Assembly (NCBI GenBank): GCA_964494475.1
Contig: CAZBRS010000001.1
Coordinates: forward strand, 1 to 64,000
Length of the DNA stretch: 64,000 bases
Direction of reading: 5' to 3'
Origin: CAZBRS01 sp964494475
GTDB lineage: Bacteria; Myxococcota_A; UBA9042; CAZBRS01
A program made the translations under genes and the position numbers. The notes under the pieces were generated by a model. The model saw only the letters and a list, made by a program, of their open reading frames with translations. It did not search any database and was not told the origin of the DNA. Each line of letters starts with the position of its first letter. The stretch's first letter is position 1. This document shows positions 11,732-21,600 of this stretch, in pieces.

Positions 11732-14700
11732 ATGCAGTATCCCCAGACCTTCCGGCGCCGCAGCGCCGAAGAAGCCATCAAGGACGCCGGGCTCGTCCTC
11801 GACTACGCCGAGATCGCGAAGCGCGGGCGCATGTCGAAGGAGGAGTCCCTGATTTCGAAGTGGTACGGCATCTACCAGAGCCGCGGCGCGGGCGACCACA
11901 TGATGCGCGTGGTGCGGCCCGGCGGGGTGTCGACCACGGCCGAGGTGCGGGCCATCGCCGACCTGGCCGACCGCTACGCGCGGGGGCTCGTGTCGCTCAC
12001 CACGCGCCAGTGCTACCAGTTCCACCGCCTGCAGGTCGAGCAGCTGGCCGGGCTGCTGCACGACGTGCAGGCGGCGGGGCTGAGCTCGTTCCACGGGTGC
12101 GGCGACGTCACGCGCAACGTGGTGGCCTGCCCGTGGGCGGCCGGGTGTCCGCACCGGCGCCTCGACGTTCGGCCCGACGCGGCCGAGGCGGCGCGGGTGC
12201 TGACGGCGCGGCGCGACCTGGACAACCTGCCCCGCAAGTACAAGCTGTCGTTCTCGGGCTGCGGCGCCGGCTGCGGCCAGCCCCGCATCAACTGCGCCTC
12301 GGCCGTGGCCGTGCAGCGCCGGGCCCAAGACGGCGGCGCCGTGCTCGGCTACCGCGTGGTCATCGGCGGCGGCATGGGCTGGAAGGCCTTCCTGGCCGAG
12401 ACGCTCTACGGCTTCGTACCTCGCCAGCACATCGTGGCCGTGATGGCGGCGGTGGGCGAGATGTACCGCGAATCGGGCGATCGCTGGAACCGTGCTACGT
12501 CGCGGCTCAAGTTCGTGGTGCACCGGCTGGGCCTCGTGCGTTGCCGCGAGCTGGTCGACGCCATCCTGGAGCGGGAGGGCGTCGCGCGCGACGGTTTCGT
12601 GGTCGACGAGGTGGCGGACGTCGGCGCTCCCTGGCCCGAGCGGCCCCTGGCGGTGCCCGAACCGCGCGACACGAGCGGCCGCGCCATCCAGGGCGTGATG
12701 GTGCCGAAAGGCGAGCTCACGTCGGCGTCGCTGCGCGCGGTGGCCGATCTGGCCGACCGCTTCGGCGACGGGCGGGTCATCACCACCAATCGCCAGAACC
12801 TCGAGCTCCACGGCGTCGACCCCGTGTACGTGCCGGCCTTGCGCCGGGCCATCGAGGCCCTGGGGCTCGGGGCCACGGGCTTCGGCGGGCTGCTCGACGT
12901 GGTGCCCTGCGTGGGCACCACCTATTGCCCCATGGCGGTCACCCACACCCACACGCTGAACGACCGGCTGCTGCCGCTGTTCTCCGAGCCGCGCTACGAG
13001 CCCATCGGCCGCGCCGCGCTGGTGCACGTGACGGGCTGCCCCAACTCGTGCTCGCCGTACCGTATCGCCGATCTGGGCTTTCGCGGAGCCAGGCTGCGGG
13101 CCGCGACCGGATCCGTCGAAGCGTACGAAGTGCGCGTGGGGGGCGATGGCGACACCCTGGGCCACGTGCTCGGCACCTTCGCGCTGGACGACTGCGTGCG
13201 CGTCGCGGCCACGGTGCTCGACACGTTCGTGGCGCTGCGGGCGGGCGACGAGACGCTGGCCGCCAGCGTGCGCCGCACCGGCACCGGGCCCTATCTGGCC
13301 GCGGTGGCGCCCCTGGCGCGCCGCTGTGGGCAGGCCCCGGCCGTGGCCGAGTACTCGACGCCCTCCGGGGTGGGCGTCACCCCGCTGGACGAGCGCTCCC
13401 AGGGCCGCGACGTGCCGTGCCAGGAGGCCTGCCCGGTTCACACCGACATCCCCGCGTACATCGGGTGCATCGCGGAGGGTGACCTGGCCGGCGCGTACCG
13501 CCTGAACCAGGAGTCGAACGTGCTCCCAGGCGTGCTGGGGCGCATCTGCGCGCGGCCCTGCGAGGCGCGCTGCCGGCACCACTGGACCAACCAGAACGGG
13601 CCGGTGACCATCTGCCACCTGAAGCGCAGCGCGGCCGACGGCAAGCGCCCGCCGGCCGAGCCCCTGGCGGCCTGGTTCGGGCCCTCCGGGCGCCGCGTGG
13701 CCGTGGTGGGCGGCGGGCCGGCGGGCGTGGCGGCGGCGCGCGAGCTGACGCGCTACGGCCACACGGTCACGCTGTACGAGCGCGAGCGCAAGCTGGGCGG
13801 CATGCTGCGCCTTGGCCTGCCCACCTTCCGCCTGCCGCGCGGCGTGGTCGATCAGGAGGTGCAGGCTGCGCTGGGGCTGGGCGTCGAGGTGAAGACCCGC
13901 CAGGCGCAGGACAGCCGGGGCGTGGCGCGGCTGCTGGAGCAGACCGACGCCGTGCTGCTGGCCACCGGCACCATGCTCGCGAACGGGCTCGAGGTGCCGG
14001 GCGCCGAGGGCCCCGACGTGCTGTCGGGGCTCGCGTTCCTTCGCGCCTTCAACCTGGGGCGCCGTCCCGAGGTGCGGGCCCCGGTGGTGGTCATCGGCGG
14101 CGGCTACACGGCCGTCGACTGCGCCCGCGCCGCGCGCCGGCTGCTGGGCCTGCAGGGCGGCCGCGTGTCCATGGTCTACCGCCGCACCCGCGACCAGATG
14201 GCCGCCGACGCCCACGAGCTCGCCCAGATGGACGAGGAGGGCATCGACATCCGCACGCTGCTGTCGCCCCTCGAGATCCAGCGCTCTGACGGGCGCGTGG
14301 CGGCCGTGCGCCTGCAGCGGAACGTGCTGACCGCAGGCTCCGCGGGCGGCAAACCGGCCATCCGGGCCGTGGTGGGTGACGAGCTCCTGCTGGCCGCCGG
14401 CACCGTGCTGGTGGCCATCGGCCAGGCGCAGGACCGCAGCGTGCTGCCCCCCGGCGTGGCCGAGGCCTCGGCCTGTGCCACCACCCACCCGCGCCTCTTC
14501 ACCTGCGGCGACTTCCGCACCGGCAGCCTCGACGTGATCCACGCGGTGGCCGACGGGAAGGCGGCCGCCGATGCCATCGATCGTGCCCTCACCGGCCGCA
14601 CGCGCCGTCCGACCGGGGTGGCGATCGAGGCCGTGGCCGACGGCGAGACCGGCCGCGTGCGCGAGCACGACCTGATCACGCCCCACGAGATGCGCTCGCG

Positions 14701-15076
14701 TTCGGTACCCGCGCGCATGGGTGGCGCCGAGGTCGATCGCGGCTTCGACGCCGTGGGGAGCCACGAGAACGCGCTGCGCTGCTACCTGTGCAACCACCGC
14801 TACGAGATCGACCAGGACGTGTGCATCCACTGCGACTGGTGTATCCGGGTGGCGCCCCGCAAGTGCATCCTGCGCCTGAAGGACCTCGAGCTCGACGCCG
14901 ACAGAGTGCCCGCGCGCTGGACCGAGGCGGCCACCCCCGAGGAGGGCACCTACATCTGGATCGACAGCGACCAGTGCCTGCGCTGCGGCGCGTGCCTGCG
15001 CGTGTGCCCCGTGGGGGCCATCTCGTGCCGCCGCGGACGTCGTCTCGAGGCCCCCGAGGCCGCCGTCGTCGACTGA
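11732..15076 (+). CDS. Siroheme sulfite reductase fused to GltD-like NAD(P)H oxidoreductase and ferredoxin domain
   Basis: 1114 residues in three parts. Residues 1-545 are a siroheme/[4Fe-4S] sulfite-nitrite reductase, with the ligand cysteines visible as CVGTTYC and TGCPNSC and the substrate-site blocks HGCGDVTRNV and LPRKYKLSFSGC. Residues about 555-970 resemble the glutamate synthase small subunit: an N-terminal cysteine domain (CQEACPVHTDIPAYI, GRICARPCEARC), FAD motif VVGGGPAGVAAA and NAD(P)H motif VVIGGGYTAVDCA. The last ~110 residues hold ferredoxin-like clusters (CIHCDWCIRVAPRKC; CLRCGACLRVCPVGA). It probably carries electrons from NAD(P)H to siroheme internally and reduces sulfite to sulfide. 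Sulfite rather than nitrite is inferred from the divergent cys operon. The ATG at 11732 starts the conserved region. Confidence 0.9.
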   Translation: MQYPQTFRRRSAEEAIKDAGLVLDYAEIAKRGRMSKEESLISKWYGIYQSRGAGDHMMRVVRPGGVSTTAEVRAIADLADRYARGLVSLTTRQCYQFHRLQVEQLAGLLHDVQAAGLSSFHGCGDVTRNVVACPWAAGCPHRRLDVRPDAAEAARVLTARRDLDNLPRKYKLSFSGCGAGCGQPRINCASAVAVQRRAQDGGAVLGYRVVIGGGMGWKAFLAETLYGFVPRQHIVAVMAAVGEMYRESGDRWNRATSRLKFVVHRLGLVRCRELVDAILEREGVARDGFVVDEVADVGAPWPERPLAVPEPRDTSGRAIQGVMVPKGELTSASLRAVADLADRFGDGRVITTNRQNLELHGVDPVYVPALRRAIEALGLGATGFGGLLDVVPCVGTTYCPMAVTHTHTLNDRLLPLFSEPRYEPIGRAALVHVTGCPNSCSPYRIADLGFRGARLRAATGSVEAYEVRVGGDGDTLGHVLGTFALDDCVRVAATVLDTFVALRAGDETLAASVRRTGTGPYLAAVAPLARRCGQAPAVAEYSTPSGVGVTPLDERSQGRDVPCQEACPVHTDIPAYIGCIAEGDLAGAYRLNQESNVLPGVLGRICARPCEARCRHHWTNQNGPVTICHLKRSAADGKRPPAEPLAAWFGPSGRRVAVVGGGPAGVAAARELTRYGHTVTLYERERKLGGMLRLGLPTFRLPRGVVDQEVQAALGLGVEVKTRQAQDSRGVARLLEQTDAVLLATGTMLANGLEVPGAEGPDVLSGLAFLRAFNLGRRPEVRAPVVVIGGGYTAVDCARAARRLLGLQGGRVSMVYRRTRDQMAADAHELAQMDEEGIDIRTLLSPLEIQRSDGRVAAVRLQRNVLTAGSAGGKPAIRAVVGDELLLAAGTVLVAIGQAQDRSVLPPGVAEASACATTHPRLFTCGDFRTGSLDVIHAVADGKAAADAIDRALTGRTRRPTGVAIEAVADGETGRVREHDLITPHEMRSRSVPARMGGAEVDRGFDAVGSHENALRCYLCNHRYEIDQDVCIHCDWCIRVAPRKCILRLKDLELDADRVPARWTEAATPEEGTYIWIDSDQCLRCGACLRVCPVGAISCRRGRRLEAPEAAVVD

Positions 15077-15100
15077 CGGGTCGGCCGCCTCCGTTTTCGC

Positions 15101-15130
15101 TTGTCACCCCCTCTCGGGCGTGGATATAAG
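15101..15130 (+). promoter_or_regulatory. Predicted promoter for the 15166-18299 operon
   Basis: TTGTCA (15101-15106), 18 bases, TATAAG (15125-15130); the ATG at 15166 lies 35 bases further on. This is one of the best -10 boxes in the window. Confidence 0.5.
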
Positions 15131-15165
15131 GCGACGGACGCACGGCGCGGAGCTCGTATTCGACC

Positions 15166-16104
15166 ATGCCGGAGGTCGCCTTTCCCCCGCCCGAATGGCT
15201 GGAGCGCAACCGCGCCGAGCTCGCGAAATACGCCGACGACCAGAGCCTGTTCAACCTGACGCCGCTGCTGGCCCGCGCCAACCTGGCGTGGCTCGCGGGC
15301 GAGCCGCTGGCCGAGGTCTTCGAGGCCTTCCACCAGGCCGCGCTCTGCCTGCAGGCCAACACCGACGCGCACCTGTACCGCATGCCGCCCACGCGCTTCA
15401 AGTCGCGGCGCATCGAGCCCATGGAGATCGCCGTCCTGTCGGGCAACCCGGCGCTCATGCGCGAGCTGGCGCAGAAGGTGGGCCTGTCGGTGCACCCGGT
15501 GATGGCGGGCCTGGCCGACGACGCCACGCTGGTCGAGGTGCGCACGGTGACGGGCTTCTTCGAGCGCGGCACCCTCATCGGCGACCAGGACCTGGCGGGG
15601 CTCGGCGCGTTGGCCTTCGCGGGCGCGCTCTCGGCCATGCTGCAGGGCTTCGACGACGAGGCGCGCGCCGTGCTGCGCATCTTCCTGTCCGAGGTGCGCG
15701 CCAAGGGCGTGACCGGTCGCACCGGCGCCCCCGAGGCGCTCGGCCGCTACGTGGCCCTCGACTCGATCCTCATGGCCTGGCTCGACGACGCGCCCGACGA
15801 CGCGGCGGCCTGGCTGGTGCTGCTGGCCGAGAAGGACGCGGCCCGCCGGCGGGACCTCCGCGTGACCGAAGAGAACGTGGGCGAGGTGCTGAACCGCACG
15901 CTGCTGGCGCTGCTCGGCCTGGCCGTGCTGCGCGGCGTCCAGGTCCCACCGCTGCCCGATCCGGGGCTGGCCGATCTGCAGGCCTTCCTGGGTGGTCGCG
16001 CCGATGATCCCGATGAAGCCGAACGCCGGCGGGTGCGCGTGGCCGGCGTGATGCGCGAGCTCGATTCGTCCAAGGCAACCATCAACCAGGGAGACAAGCC
16101 ATGA
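15166..16104 (+). CDS. Hypothetical helical protein coupled to iorA
   Basis: 312 residues, not recognised. It is soluble, without signal peptide or membrane segment, rich in Ala, Leu and acidic residues and likely all-helical. The N-terminal part reads WLERNRAELAKYADDQSLFN and is followed by an Ala/Leu-rich repeat-like helical body. Its stop overlaps the iorA start by four bases (ATGA), and a good promoter lies upstream, so it is the first gene of an operon with iorAB. A role connected with the indolepyruvate oxidoreductase is possible from position alone. Confidence 0.75.
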   Translation: MPEVAFPPPEWLERNRAELAKYADDQSLFNLTPLLARANLAWLAGEPLAEVFEAFHQAALCLQANTDAHLYRMPPTRFKSRRIEPMEIAVLSGNPALMRELAQKVGLSVHPVMAGLADDATLVEVRTVTGFFERGTLIGDQDLAGLGALAFAGALSAMLQGFDDEARAVLRIFLSEVRAKGVTGRTGAPEALGRYVALDSILMAWLDDAPDDAAAWLVLLAEKDAARRRDLRVTEENVGEVLNRTLLALLGLAVLRGVQVPPLPDPGLADLQAFLGGRADDPDEAERRRVRVAGVMRELDSSKATINQGDKP

Positions 16105-17723
16105 GTCAACGCCTGCTGCTCGGCGACGAAGCGGTCGCCCAGGCCGTGTTCGACGCGGGCATCACCACCGCGTACGCCTACCCGGGTACGCCCTCGACCG
16201 AGGCCTTCGAGTTCGTGGAGCGCCTGGTGAAGAAGGATCCCACCGTGCACGCCAGTTGGGCCGCCAACGAGAAGGTGGCGTACGAAGAGGCGGTCGGCAC
16301 GTCGTTCGCCGGGCGCCGCACCTTCGTGACCATGAAGCACGTGGGCCTGAACGTGGCGGCCGATCCCTTCATGAACTCGGCCATCACGGGCGCCGACGGC
16401 GGCCTGGTGCTGATGGTGGCCGACGACCCCAGCATGCACAGCTCGCAGAACGAGCAGGACAGCCGCTACTACGCCGACTTCGCCATGCTGCCCTGCTACG
16501 AGCCCGCCACGCAGCAGGAAGCCTACGACATGACGCGCGAGGCCTACGACCTGTCCGAGCGCCTGCACCTGCCGGTGCTGCTGCGCCTCGTGACGCGCCT
16601 GGCCCACTCGCGCTCGAACGTGACGACCGGCCCGCGGCGCGAGCAGAACCCGCTGGCCCCGAGCACCACGCCCAACCGCTGGACGCTGTTGCCCACCAAC
16701 GCGCGCGTGAACTACGACGGCCTGCTGGCCAAGCAGCCCGAGCTCCGCACGATCTCGAACGAGAGCGCCTGGAACACGCTGACGCTGAACCCCAACAACA
16801 AGAAGCTCGGCCTCATCACGGCCGGCGTGGCCTACAACTACGTGCGCGAGGCCCTCGGCGACGACGACGTGCCGTCGATCCTCAAGATCGGCCTGTACCC
16901 CGCGCCGGTCGACAAGGTGATGGCGCTGCTCGAGCACGTCGAGACGGTGCTCATCGTCGAAGAGGGCTACCCCTTCCTCGAGCGCACGCTGCTCGGCGAG
17001 ATCGGCAAGCGCACCAACACGCGCTTCCAGGGCCGCTTCACCGGGCACCTGCCCCTGGCCGGCGAGCTTACGCCCGACCTGGTCGCCAAGGCCCTCGGCA
17101 AGGACGCCCCGAGCCCGGCCCCCGACGACACCGGCCACGTCAAGGCGCGTCCGCCCCAACTGTGCCCCGGCTGCCCGCACGCCGACACCTTCAACGCCAT
17201 GAACGACGCCAAGGTCGGCTACGAGCGGCCCGTGGTGTTCTCGGACATCGGCTGCTACACGCTGGGCTTCTACGAGCCCTTCAACGCCATCGAGAGCTGC
17301 CTCGACATGGGCGCCAGCATCAGCATGGCCAAGGGCGCGGCCGACGCCGGCATGCACCCCGTGATGTGCGTCATCGGCGACTCTACGTTCGGGCACTCGG
17401 GCATGACCCCGCTGCTCACGGCGGCCCACGAGAACACCAACATGACCGTGGTCATCGTCGACAACGGCACCGTGGCCATGACCGGCACGCAAGAGAGCCT
17501 GTCGATGGGCCAGCGCCTCGACGAGATCGTGGCGGGGCTCGGGGTCGCGAAGGAGCACCTGCACATCCTGAACCCGCACCCCAAGCACCGCGCTGTGAAC
17601 GCTGCCATCATCAAGGCCGAGCTCGAGTACCAGGGGCTGTCCGTGATCATTCCCAGGCGCGCCTGCGTACAGGACAAGTCGCAGCTGCCCAAGAAGCCGG
17701 CCGCAACGGGAGAGGGGGCGTAG
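16101..17723 (+). CDS. iorA: Indolepyruvate ferredoxin oxidoreductase alpha subunit, lacking the C-terminal ferredoxin domain
   Basis: 540 residues. IorA with IorB oxidatively decarboxylates aryl-pyruvates (indolepyruvate, phenylpyruvate) to aryl-acetyl-CoA, passing electrons to ferredoxin. The N-terminal pyrimidine-binding part has AYPGTPSTEAFEF and the conserved WAANEKVAYEEAVGTSFAG. The motif QLCPGCPHADTFNAM and the TPP-binding block GDSTFGHSGMTPLL with downstream NGTVAMTG are intact. Family members normally end in a 2x[4Fe-4S] domain of CxxCxxCxxxC type. Here the chain stops at RACVQDKSQLPKKPAATGEGA with a single Cys, so electrons must leave by another route. It is coupled to the preceding gene and directly abuts iorB. 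Confidence 0.92.
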   Translation: MSQRLLLGDEAVAQAVFDAGITTAYAYPGTPSTEAFEFVERLVKKDPTVHASWAANEKVAYEEAVGTSFAGRRTFVTMKHVGLNVAADPFMNSAITGADGGLVLMVADDPSMHSSQNEQDSRYYADFAMLPCYEPATQQEAYDMTREAYDLSERLHLPVLLRLVTRLAHSRSNVTTGPRREQNPLAPSTTPNRWTLLPTNARVNYDGLLAKQPELRTISNESAWNTLTLNPNNKKLGLITAGVAYNYVREALGDDDVPSILKIGLYPAPVDKVMALLEHVETVLIVEEGYPFLERTLLGEIGKRTNTRFQGRFTGHLPLAGELTPDLVAKALGKDAPSPAPDDTGHVKARPPQLCPGCPHADTFNAMNDAKVGYERPVVFSDIGCYTLGFYEPFNAIESCLDMGASISMAKGAADAGMHPVMCVIGDSTFGHSGMTPLLTAAHENTNMTVVIVDNGTVAMTGTQESLSMGQRLDEIVAGLGVAKEHLHILNPHPKHRAVNAAIIKAELEYQGLSVIIPRRACVQDKSQLPKKPAATGEGA

Positions 17724-18299
17724 ATGAAGTACGATCTCATCCTGGCGGGCGTGGGCGGGCAGGGCATCCTCTCGATCGCCTTCGTGGTCGACAACGCGGC
17801 CCTGAAGGCGGGCGTGCACTTCAAGCAGAGCGAGGTGCACGGCATGGCCCAGCGCGGCGGCGCGGTCTCCTCCCACCTGCGCCTGGCCGACCGGCCCATC
17901 TTCAGCGATCTCGTGCCCCTGCAGGGCGCCGACATGATCCTGTCGGTCGAGCCCATGGAGGCCCTGCGCTACAAGGAGTACCTGAAGCCCGCCGGCGTGT
18001 TCGTCACGTCGTCGTCGGCGTTCGTGAACATCCCCGACTACCCCGAGCCCGAGGCCGTGCTGGCCACGCTGCGCGAGCGCGCGGGCACCGTGCTCATCGA
18101 CGCCGACGCGCTGGCCAAGGCCGCGGGCTCGGCCCGCTCGCAGAACATGGTCATGCTGGGCGCCGCCTCGCCGCGCCTGCCCCTGTCGCAGGAGATCCTC
18201 GAGGAGTTCATCGGCGTGCTGTTCGGCAAGAAGGGCGAGAAGATCGTCGAGGCCAACGTGAAGGCCTTCCGGGCGGGCCGGGCGGCGGCCCAGGGCTGA
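17724..18299 (+). CDS. iorB: Indolepyruvate ferredoxin oxidoreductase beta subunit
   Basis: 191 residues, the usual size for IorB, the gamma-domain partner of IorA. Visible are the Gly-rich N-terminal motif LILAGVGGQGILSIAFVV and the conserved QSEVHGMAQRGGAVSSHLR block typical of 2-oxoacid oxidoreductase gamma domains, then SVEPMEALRY. It starts immediately after the iorA stop with no gap, so the two subunits are translated from one mRNA. Confidence 0.94.
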   Translation: MKYDLILAGVGGQGILSIAFVVDNAALKAGVHFKQSEVHGMAQRGGAVSSHLRLADRPIFSDLVPLQGADMILSVEPMEALRYKEYLKPAGVFVTSSSAFVNIPDYPEPEAVLATLRERAGTVLIDADALAKAAGSARSQNMVMLGAASPRLPLSQEILEEFIGVLFGKKGEKIVEANVKAFRAGRAAAQG

Positions 18300-18314
18300 C
18301 GGACGCATCCGTCG

Positions 18315-18569
18315 ATGCGAACACAAGGGCTGAAGGCCGGCGACCGGATTCGGATCCTGAAGACCTTCCAGGACTTCGACGGCCAGGAGATCGTCGCCGG
18401 CCGCGAGCTGACGCTGGCTGACTACAGCGTCTTCTTCTACTACGCCGGCCATACGCTGCGGTTCACCGACGGGACGGTCATTCGCCTCTCGGGCGACGTT
18501 CCGGAGAACGAGGTCATCATCGAAGACCGGGACGACGTCTACTGGAAGAAGATCCCGGAAGGGGCTTAG
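18315..18569 (+). CDS. Small DUF3601-like protein
   Basis: 84 residues, soluble, beta-rich. The pattern GLKAGDRIRILKTFQDFDG, then REL and HTLRFTDGTVIRLSGD, resembles DUF3601 domains, which have no known biochemical role. It follows iorB by 15 bases and is likely co-transcribed. A terminator-like hairpin lies just downstream. Assignment to DUF3601 is by pattern recognition only. Confidence 0.7.
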   Translation: MRTQGLKAGDRIRILKTFQDFDGQEIVAGRELTLADYSVFFYYAGHTLRFTDGTVIRLSGDVPENEVIIEDRDDVYWKKIPEGA

Positions 18570-18610
18570 CCACCCCAGCGTCACGAATCCCCTCTGTTCC
18601 TCTCCGGATA

Positions 18611-18646
18611 GCCCCCCCCCTTGCGCCGGACGCGAGGGGCCTTTCC
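18611..18646 (+). terminator. Probable terminator of the iorAB operon
   Basis: The stem CCCCTTGCG pairs with CGCGAGGGG (one T-G wobble) around the loop CCGGA and is followed by CCTTTCC. The U-tract is weak, as is common in very GC-rich genomes. Confidence 0.45.
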
Positions 18647-18693
18647 GTGATCCGGTCCACCCAACCCAGGCTCTCGTGAGACCGGAGGATCCG

Positions 18694-21600
18694 ATGACGA
18701 CCCAGCGAGCCGGCCGTGAGGTCCGGCTGATGTTCCTTCTGATGGCGTTCCTGGCCGGCTGCCACGGAGCGGGAACGCCGGTCGGCGACGACGTTCAACA
18801 GCCCCCCACGACGACGATCTTCGACGGCTGGCGCGCCCTGCAGGCGGCCCTGCGCGCGAGCCCCGACCATCTGGTGGCGCGCGCCGACGAGGTGGTGGCG
18901 GCCGGCGATCCGGCGGCCATCCACGCCTTCGTGCGCGACGCCGTGGCGACGCTCCCCCCCGCCGATGGCTCCTTCCAAGACGCGCGCACGCGGGTTCGGT
19001 GGGGCATCCGCGGGACGCTCCGGGGAGGCGCCGGGACCCCGCGCGAGAAGGCCGAGCTGCTGGCCGACCTGTATCGCCGGGCCGGGTTGACGGCCGAGGT
19101 GGTCCGGGGCCAGCCCGACCCGACCGTCGTCGATCCCCGGGCGATGCTGCTGCGCGTGCCCGACCGCCCCTTCCGGCCGGCCTTCGCGGAGGGGGAGCTC
19201 GCGATCTTGCGCCAGGCGGTCGGAGCCGACGCCGACCCCCTGCCCGTGGCCGGCGACGCGGACGGCTCGGGCGCGCGGGCTCTGGCCGCCTCGCTCGAGG
19301 CCCTGCTGCCCTCGGACGCGCCGGCGGCCTTCGCCTTCGATTCGCTCGAGGTGCTGCCCCTGGTGCGCGTGAAGATCGGCGACCAGTGGCGCTACGCCAA
19401 CCCCTCGGTGCCCGGCCTGGCCTTCGGCGCTCACGGCTGCCTGGCCGAGCCGGTGGGGACGTCCGTCGCGGATCCCTCCGACGCGGTGCGGGTCAAGGTC
19501 GAGGCGGCCCACGCCGACAAGCCCTTCGAGCGCTTCGTGCTGGTCGAGGGCACCTGGCCCGCCGAGGACGTGGTGGGTCGGCGGGTCTCGTTGCTCTTCG
19601 TGCCGCCCGCCAAGCCCGACGAGGTCCAGTACCTGGCCGTGCGCGACGTCTCGGCGCTGGTCCCCGTGCTGCGGGTGACGGGCTCCGATCTCGACGTGCC
19701 GGCCTCCGATGCGCTCTCGAAGGTGGGCACGCCCTTCACGCGCTCGGGCGACGTGCTCGACGTGAGCGGCGACGTGGTCACCCTCGGGGGCGAGGCCCTC
19801 GAGGACCCCGGGACCGATCCGGCCCGGCTGGCCTCGGTGCAGTCGGCGCAGGTGTGGGCCAGCGGCGCCACGTTCCCGCGCATCTCGTTGCGCGTGGGCG
19901 CCCTGGACGGGGCCCTGCAGAGCGTGCCCGGGCTGGGCGTCGAGGCCTTCCAGGTGCAGGAGGACGGCCGCGCGGTGCCCTTCACGTTGCGCCGCAACCT
20001 GGCGCCGTCCCCCCGCGTAGCGCTGATCTTCGACCAGTCGGGCAGCATCCCCGAGGCGTTCCGCGGCGAGGGGGCGCGGGCCCTGGCCGAGGATCTGGCC
20101 GGGCGGCTCTTCGCCCAGGACCCGGCGACCCGGGTGCGCATCGCCACCGTCAGCGCGGGCGCGCGCTGGGCGTCCGAGGACTGGGCCACGACCGTCGCCG
20201 AGGCCTCCGAGCAGGCCGCCTGGCTGGCGGGCGAGGGCGCCATCAACCCGGGCTCCGAGATCTGGACCGCGGCCTACGATGCCGAGCGCGTCGGCGCGAC
20301 GCTGATCCTCGTGGTCACGGACGGCGACGCCACCGACGAGTTCGAGCCCGGACGGCACGGCAACACGTACGCCACGGGGGCGCCGATCATCGCGCTGGGG
20401 GTCGGGCCGTTCCTGCAGGAGTGGCTCGACGCCGTCGCCGGCATGACCGGAGGGCTGGCGTTGTCCGCCATGGAGCCCGAGACCGCGGCCGAGGCCATCT
20501 ATGCCTTCATCGAGGCTCGCAGTGTGGAGGACTACGAGGTGGCGTACCCGGCACCCCGGGAAGGCCCCGCCACGCGCGAGGTCGAGGTGCGCCTCGACGG
20601 CGGGCGCGTCCTCGCCAGCGGGTCCTACGACGTGCCCGAGGACCCGGTCCCCGGACCGGTGCTCTCGGGGCTCTACCTGACGCTGCGCATCGGCGACCGC
20701 GAGGTCACCCGCGCGCTCGCCGGCTTCGACGCCGACTACACCGCCGGCTCCGTCGAGGTGCCGCGGGACGCCCTCGACGACGTCGAGTCCCTGCTCTTCG
20801 GGCGGGCCACGCTGCTGGTGGAGGGGCCGGCTCCGACGCTCTCGGTCTGGCTGGACGACCTGCTGACCGAGCGGCTGGGCCTGGAGCCCCTCGTCGAGGC
20901 GCTGACCGTGGGCGACGACGACGCCATCCGCGAGGCCTACGGTCGGGGCTTCCAGCTGACCTCGACCCGGCAGCGGTACCTGGCGGGCTTGCCGACGCCG
21001 GCCACGACCGAGGCCTTGACCTTCGACACGGGGCTGCGCGCGGTGCTGCTGGTCGAGACGTCGCCGCTGCGGCAACCCCGACGTCGGCACCTGGACCTCT
21101 TCCCCCTGATGCGCCAGGCCAGCGTGGCGGCCGAGGGCACGACGGCCCGGGAGGAGACGCTGTACGCGACCGCCCGCCTGGCCCTGGCCGAGTCCCTGTT
21201 GTACCCCGACAGCACCGCGTCGCGCCTGGCGGGCAAGGCCCTGGTGCGCGTCGAGGCGCAGGCAGACCTGCCCGGGGTCGAGGGGCCGGCAGGCGAGGCC
21301 TGGAAGCGCGCCTCGAAGCCCTTCCGGAGCGGCTGGTGGCTGCTGGTCCCGTCGGGCGAGGCGCCCGCTGCCTTCTGGGCCGTGAACAAAGACACCTGGA
21401 GCCTGATGGGCGTGCTGGCCGACGGCACCGGGGGCGGGGTCGCCGAGGACGCGCAGCGGGCCATGGAAGAGTCCGACGCCATGCTGTCACTGCTCGGGGA
21501 CCTGGGGGGGCTCTTCGGCCTCGAGCTGGGCGGGTGGGTGCTGTACGCCAAGGTGCAGGTGAAGCTCTGGACCCGCGCGACCATCGTGCTCTCGGGAGGC

